Below are positions 23,699-27,356 of a DNA stretch of 27,356 bases, in pieces. Position numbers and translations under genes: made by a program. Numbering within the stretch: the first letter of the stretch is position 1; each line of letters starts with the position of its first letter. A model generated the notes under the pieces. That model saw only the letters and a program-made list of their open reading frames with translations. It made no database searches and had not been told where the DNA came from. The stretch is from CAYUNT01 sp964446285 (GTDB lineage Bacteria; Sumerlaeota; Sumerlaeia; SLMS01; CAYUNT01), in assembly GCA_964446285.1 (NCBI GenBank), contig CAYUNT010000038.1, positions 1 to 27,356 of the forward strand, read 5' to 3'.

Positions 23699-24853
23699 TC
23701 ACTTCCCTCGTGGTGGCGGCGGTTCCAGGCCGAATACCTCCATCACCTTCTTCATGTCTTCCCACACCTCGCGTTTTCCCGAGGGATTGCGAAGCAAATA
23801 AGCGGGATGGAACGTCGGCATAAGCGGGATGGATTCGTAGCGCTGCCAGCGCCCGCGCACTTTCGAGATGGCTAGTTTCGGATCGCGCAGCAAACAGCGC
23901 AGCGCCACGGCCCCGAGCGCCACAATGACCGGCGGGCGGAGAATTTCCAACTGGCGCTTGAGATATGGCTCGCACGCCTGCATTTCGTCGTATTCCGGCG
24001 CGCGATTGTCTGGCGGACGGCACTTGACCACGTTGGCGATAAACACCTCTTCGCGCGAGAGGCCCATTGCCCGGATGATATCCGTCAGCAAGCGCCCCGC
24101 ACGCCCGACAAACGCAAGGCCCTGCAAATCTTCTTCCTGCCCGGGACCTTCGCCAACAAACACAATCGGCGGACGCACGCTGCCCTGGCCGGGAACAACG
24201 CGCGTGCGCCCTTCGCACAAACGGCAGGCATCGCACCGCGCAACCTCGATGGCGATTTGCGATAGTTTTTCAATCCTCTTTTCGGGCGGGAGCGCCGGAG
24301 TCAATTCGGCGGAAACCGCCGGAATGGCCAGCGTCGTGGATGGCATTGGCGGGGGCAGCGGCAGCGGAGTCGTAGCGCGAGGCGGTGCGGATGCCGCCGG
24401 GGAGGATTCCTCCGCAAATAGATCGGGCGTGTCCGCTTCAGCCGGGGGAGGCGCGGCGGAGGAGGAGGCTGGCGATGCAATGACTGGCGGAAGTGGCGTG
24501 GCGATTCTCGAAGGAGCGGATGCAGCCAGCGGATCGCGCCGCAAAGCGAATTCCCGCCCGGGAGGCGGACAGAACAGCGAACGCGGAAATTCATCAGCGG
24601 ATGGCGAAGGGCACGCGGCGGGCGCCGCTGGCAAAGCAGGCGCGGCAAGCCCGGAATTGTCAGGCTTGTCAGCCTGATCAGGCTTTGCAGGCACGGCTGT
24701 TCTGGCAGATGCAGGTTGCGCGGAAGGTGCCGGGGCGGCGGCAGGCGCTGGAGGGGCGGAAGGCACAGGCCCGCCTTCGACGCACACAAATCCCAACTCA
24801 CGCAAATTCTCAAGATGCCGTATCAATGCCCGCCGCGTGGTTTCACGATCCAT
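23699..24853 (-). CDS. family 4 uracil-DNA glycosylase with long N-terminal extension
   Basis: The enzyme removes uracil from DNA (base-excision repair). Counting 384 residues from ATG 24853, the catalytic domain is the C-terminal 190. It has 4Fe-4S cysteines C207 and C210 (CDAC), C278 (VVKCRPPDNRAP) and C294 (ACEPYL), the uracil-site motif GEGPGQEED (234-242), and HPAYLLRNP with H349. Before it lies a region of about 160 residues rich in Pro, Ala and Ser, giving a protein far longer than the usual 200-230. The first 25 residues form a basic amphipathic helix also seen in other members. ATG 24853 has GAGAGG 8 nt upstream. A GTG at 24892 overlapping the M42 stop (GTGA) is the alternative and would add 13 residues. 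It is probably co-transcribed with the M42 gene. Confidence 0.9.
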   Translation of the reverse strand: MDRETTRRALIRHLENLRELGFVCVEGGPVPSAPPAPAAAPAPSAQPASARTAVPAKPDQADKPDNSGLAAPALPAAPAACPSPSADEFPRSLFCPPPGREFALRRDPLAASAPSRIATPLPPVIASPASSSAAPPPAEADTPDLFAEESSPAASAPPRATTPLPLPPPMPSTTLAIPAVSAELTPALPPEKRIEKLSQIAIEVARCDACRLCEGRTRVVPGQGSVRPPIVFVGEGPGQEEDLQGLAFVGRAGRLLTDIIRAMGLSREEVFIANVVKCRPPDNRAPEYDEMQACEPYLKRQLEILRPPVIVALGAVALRCLLRDPKLAISKVRGRWQRYESIPLMPTFHPAYLLRNPSGKREVWEDMKKVMEVFGLEPPPPRGK

Positions 24854-24861
24854 GCCTGTTT

Positions 24862-24867
24862 CCTCTC
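24862..24867 (-). promoter_or_regulatory. ribosome binding site deciding the UDG start
   Basis: GAGAGG on the minus strand lies 8 nt before ATG 24853. It favours this start over the GTG at 24892, which lacks a site and could start only by coupling. Confidence 0.5.
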
Positions 24868-24888
24868 GAATTCTCAGCTCCCATTGGC

Positions 24889-25980
24889 TCACTTTTTCGC
24901 GAATGCAAACGGACGCAGGTCAATTTCGGGATCCAGCGACGAGAGCGTTTCCGCCAGCAGGTCCACAACGGCATCCACGTCGTCGAGCGAAGCTACTTCC
25001 GAGGAGGAGTGCATATAGCGCAACGGGATGCTGAGCGTATTGACCGGAATGCCCGAACGGCGCACGGCGATGGAATCGGCATCTGTGCCAAAACTCCCCG
25101 ACTCTGCCCCAATCTGATAAGAAATCGAACGGCGTTCGGCGGCTTCTTCGAGCGCGCGAGAGAGAATCTTGCTCGATTTGACGCCGCGGTGAATCACCGG
25201 TCCGCTTCCCAGGTGGACTTCTCCGAAGCGCTTCTTCTCGATTCCAGGACTGTCGGTCGCGTGCGTGACGTCGATGGCGATAGCCGCCTGCGGATCAAGC
25301 CCATAGGCAGCAGGTCCGGCGCTAAAGACGCCCGTTTCCTCCTGGGCGGACGAGATTCCAATCACAGTCAGGGGCGGCGGGGTTGAGCGCGCGGCAAGCA
25401 GCCGGAGTGTCTCGATTACCACATAGACTCCCGCCTTGTCGTCGAAATCGCGCGCCGCGGCCCGGTTGCCGCAAAGAAGCGCAAATCCCTCGCCCCACAC
25501 GGCGGGCGTGCCCACAGGCGCAAGGCGCTCGGCCTGCTGGCGGTCCCGCGCTCCGATGTCGATCCACAAATCATGCAGTTGCAGCTTTTCTTTGTCCTCC
25601 TTTCCCTCTTCCATCTTGCGCAGATGGACAGCCGTGCGCCCTATCACGCCCGGAACATCGCCTTGCGGATTCATAAGACGCACGCGCTGTCCGGGCAAGA
25701 CATGCGGATCGACTCCCCCGATGCTGTTGAAATACAAAAACCCATCATCGTCGATATAGCGGACGATGAGGCCGATTTCATCGGCGTGCCCGGCCAGGAC
25801 GATTTTCCGCGGCGAAATCCCTGGCAGGCGGGCAATCACACTGCCATGAACATCCTGGTTCACCTCGGGGCAAAAGGCGGAAACCTCGCGATGGAAAATC
25901 TCCTGAACCTTTCCCTCAAATCCCGAGGGACTGGGCGTATCAAGCAGTTGGCGCAAAAGAGCGGTTTGGCGGTTGTCCAT
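24889..25980 (-). CDS. M42 family aminopeptidase/endoglucanase-like metallopeptidase
   Basis: The 363-residue product is a cytosolic two-metal peptidase that, in this family, forms a tetrahedral dodecamer and trims N-terminal residues from peptides. Visible ligands are H65 in AGHADEIG, the bridging Asp in ARDFDDKAG (D180/D181), the catalytic and metal Glu pair in AQEETG (E214, E215), D237 in AIDVTHA and H324 in RYMHSSSE. ATG 25980 has AGGAGA 8 nt upstream and gives the usual N-terminus (LLRQLLDTPSPSGFEGKV); the open frame continues upstream to 26055 without support. Its stop overlaps a possible GTG start of the uracil-DNA glycosylase gene. It is divergent from the ADP-ribosylglycohydrolase gene across 242 bp. 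Confidence 0.93.
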   Translation of the reverse strand: MDNRQTALLRQLLDTPSPSGFEGKVQEIFHREVSAFCPEVNQDVHGSVIARLPGISPRKIVLAGHADEIGLIVRYIDDDGFLYFNSIGGVDPHVLPGQRVRLMNPQGDVPGVIGRTAVHLRKMEEGKEDKEKLQLHDLWIDIGARDRQQAERLAPVGTPAVWGEGFALLCGNRAAARDFDDKAGVYVVIETLRLLAARSTPPPLTVIGISSAQEETGVFSAGPAAYGLDPQAAIAIDVTHATDSPGIEKKRFGEVHLGSGPVIHRGVKSSKILSRALEEAAERRSISYQIGAESGSFGTDADSIAVRRSGIPVNTLSIPLRYMHSSSEVASLDDVDAVVDLLAETLSSLDPEIDLRPFAFAKK

Positions 25981-26045
25981 CGGTGCTTCTCCTGAAAAAT
26001 CAACATGCCGGCAAGCGGTGGCGTGGCGCCGCGAGCGCCAGCAAC

Positions 26046-26074
26046 CCTTGACCATAATCGAGATAGGGTCAAGG
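26046..26074. promoter_or_regulatory. perfect inverted repeat in the divergent intergenic region
   Basis: CCTTGACC and GGTCAAGG form perfect 8-bp arms around 13 bp, between the divergent M42 and ADP-ribosylglycohydrolase genes. The spacing (centre to centre 21 bp, two helical turns) suits a dimeric regulator. It includes TTGACC on both strands, which could also be read as -35 elements, but no good -10 follows at 16-18 bp. An operator is inference. Confidence 0.35.
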
Positions 26075-26222
26075 AAGGAGGCGCTTATTTATTTGCGCGC
26101 CGCCGGTATCAGGCTGCAATTGACCTGCCCGAGGGAATGTGCAAATTTAGTATTGCTTCTTCAGGGATTGGAGAACGGGCCAGGGGGCAAAAACGGCGCG
26201 TGAACAACAGGGGGACCGAGCA

Positions 26223-27284
26223 ATGGCTGTGGAAACCCATGACGAGGAAATGTCGCGGAACCGTTTCCGCGGCTGTCTGATGGGTCTGGCGACAGGCGAT
26301 GCGCTGGGAGGACCGGTCGAATTTGCCACCCATTACGAAATCCAGAAGAAGCATGGTGTTTTGCGCGAGATGGTCGGCGGCGGGTGGATGAACCTCGCGC
26401 CCGGACAAGGCACCGACGACACGGCGCAAGCCACTGCCCTGGCGGAAAGTTACGTGGTCCGCCGCCAGTTCGACGGCCTGGACTTCTCGCGCCGCCTGGT
26501 CGCATGGCTTTCTGGCAACCCGCCCGATGTGGGCAATCAAACCCGCCGCGTTCTTGATTTTATCCGTGAAAATCCAACGCGATGGACCGACGCCGGACGC
26601 GAAATCTGGTATGAATCCGGCGGCAGCATGGCGGGCAACGGCTCGATCATGCGATGCGCCCCCACGGCGCTTTTCCGTTGGAACGATGTGGATTTGCTCG
26701 TGCGCGAAACAATCCAGGCCAGCCAGGTTACGCACTTCGATCCGCGATGCTGCGAGGCGTGTGTGATCGTGAATTTTGTAATCATGCAATGCCTTCACGG
26801 GCGTTATTCGCCCGACCTCGCGCACCAGGCGCTGGTGTTTTTGCGCGGCGCGCGCCAGACGAGCGCATACCAGGCGCTCGCGGGCCATTACGAAATCGCC
26901 CGAGTTCGCGCCCACGTGCCGTCGGGAATGGAAATGTCGTATCTGGACGACCGCGAGGCCGTGGACCAGGCGCTCGAGGCGCTGGACACGCTGACTCGCG
27001 AGGACCTGAAATCCACAGGCTATGTGGTGGACACCATGCAATCGGCGTTGTGGATCGCCCTGCGCGCGGAATCCCTCGAAGCCGGGCTGGTCGAGGCCGT
27101 CAACCTCGGCGGCGACGCGGATACCCTGGGCGCAGTGAGCGGGGCGATTCTCGGCGCGCGATTCGGCATCATGGAAATTCCAGCCCGTTGGGGAACTCGC
27201 GTAGCCGATCACGGACGAATCATTCAACTGGCGGATTATCTATACGAACGCGCCCCACGCGATGCATCCATCACGCAATTCTGA
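26223..27284 (+). CDS. ADP-ribosylglycohydrolase family protein (DraG-like)
   Basis: The 353-residue product removes ADP-ribose from modified targets, as judged from family marks. These are GLATGDALGGPVEF (21-34), the metal motif GTDDTAQA (63-70, T64-D65-D66), GNGSIMRCAP (137-146) and the C-terminal NLGGDADTLGAVSG (294-307, D298 and D300). Together these supply the two-metal site. DraG reverses nitrogenase ADP-ribosylation, but no DraT or nif gene is visible, so the substrate is unknown; it could act on proteins, nucleic acids or free ADP-ribosyl compounds. It is the only plus-strand gene. AGGGGG lies 8 nt before ATG 26223; a second ATG at 26250 has GAGGA too close (2 nt). The 31-bp repeat follows its stop. 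Confidence 0.92.
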   Translation: MAVETHDEEMSRNRFRGCLMGLATGDALGGPVEFATHYEIQKKHGVLREMVGGGWMNLAPGQGTDDTAQATALAESYVVRRQFDGLDFSRRLVAWLSGNPPDVGNQTRRVLDFIRENPTRWTDAGREIWYESGGSMAGNGSIMRCAPTALFRWNDVDLLVRETIQASQVTHFDPRCCEACVIVNFVIMQCLHGRYSPDLAHQALVFLRGARQTSAYQALAGHYEIARVRAHVPSGMEMSYLDDREAVDQALEALDTLTREDLKSTGYVVDTMQSALWIALRAESLEAGLVEAVNLGGDADTLGAVSGAILGARFGIMEIPARWGTRVADHGRIIQLADYLYERAPRDASITQF

Positions 27285-27299
27285 CAACAGCCTTAAAAT

Positions 27300-27330
27300 A
27301 ATAATACCATTTTCCCGTAATTCTGTTCCC
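27300..27330 (-). repeat. 31-bp terminal repeat, copy 2
   Basis: The minus strand reads GGGAACAGAATTACGGGAAA and continues ATGGTATTATT, matching 30-60 at 27 of 31 positions. It starts 16 bp after the stop of the ADP-ribosylglycohydrolase gene. Relative to gene direction it has the same orientation as copy 1 has to the O-antigen-ligase-like gene. Confidence 0.6.
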
Positions 27331-27334
27331 TGAA

Positions 27335-27353
27335 TTTGCTCTGAAGGAGCAAA
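27335..27353 (+). terminator. hairpin at the right edge, possible weak terminator
   Basis: TTTGCTC and GAGCAAA form a perfect 7-bp stem around TGAAG. There is no T-run after it on the plus strand within the window, so termination is doubtful. It may simply be part of the terminal repeat. Confidence 0.3.
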
Positions 27354-27356
27354 AGA

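Overview
The window is G+C-rich bacterial chromosomal DNA. I see no plasmid, phage, rRNA or tRNA genes. It carries 20 protein-coding genes: 19 on the minus strand and one (an ADP-ribosylglycohydrolase family gene at 26223-27284) on the plus strand. Bacillithiol-type genes, secreted DUF4139-like proteins, a lipoprotein, an O-antigen-ligase-like membrane protein, an RNase E/G and a sigma-54 activator suggest a diderm bacterium. The many intergenic repeat families (CACAAAG inverted repeats, 9-bp GGTCC tandem units, GTTGTGGG-type strings) look to me like those of uncultured phyla such as Sumerlaeota, Hydrogenedentota or Planctomycetota-like lineages. That placement is a guess; nothing in the window fixes the phylum.

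Layout, in the direction of minus-strand transcription (right to left). An M42 aminopeptidase gene (25980-24889) runs into a family 4 uracil-DNA glycosylase gene (24853-23699). After a 408-bp repeat-bearing gap comes a TPR lipoprotein gene and two tandem secreted DUF4139-like paralogues (23290-19884), closed by a clear intrinsic terminator at 19772-19820. Then follow a zinc-dependent alcohol dehydrogenase, a 400-bp gap with three exact 26-bp repeats, an SDR-fold protein whose catalytic Tyr is replaced by Phe, and methionyl-tRNA formyltransferase. A gene-free stretch of about 620 bp full of low-complexity repeats precedes RNase E/G (rng), a sigma-54-dependent response regulator, a secreted MXAN_6640-like metalloprotease whose gene overlaps the regulator by 4 bp, and two tandem paralogues of an unrecognised TIM-barrel-like protein, with CACAAAG inverted repeats on both sides of the first-transcribed copy.

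The most coherent unit is the operon at 8105-67: SAM-dependent methyltransferase, bshC, bshB1, bshA, a membrane TPR protein and an O-antigen-ligase-like/TPR protein. All junctions overlap or are separated by fewer than 10 bp. BshA, BshB1 and BshC together make bacillithiol. The methyltransferase is translationally coupled to bshC and is a good candidate for the N-methylation step that yields N-methyl-bacillithiol, the thiol known from green sulfur bacteria. The two downstream genes look like surface-glycan or envelope functions; their link to the thiol pathway may be only transcriptional.

Both ends of the window carry a 31-bp repeat (27 of 31 positions identical) in inverted orientation. Each copy lies just 3' of the terminal gene and in the same orientation relative to it, so the window may be a contig broken at repeats.
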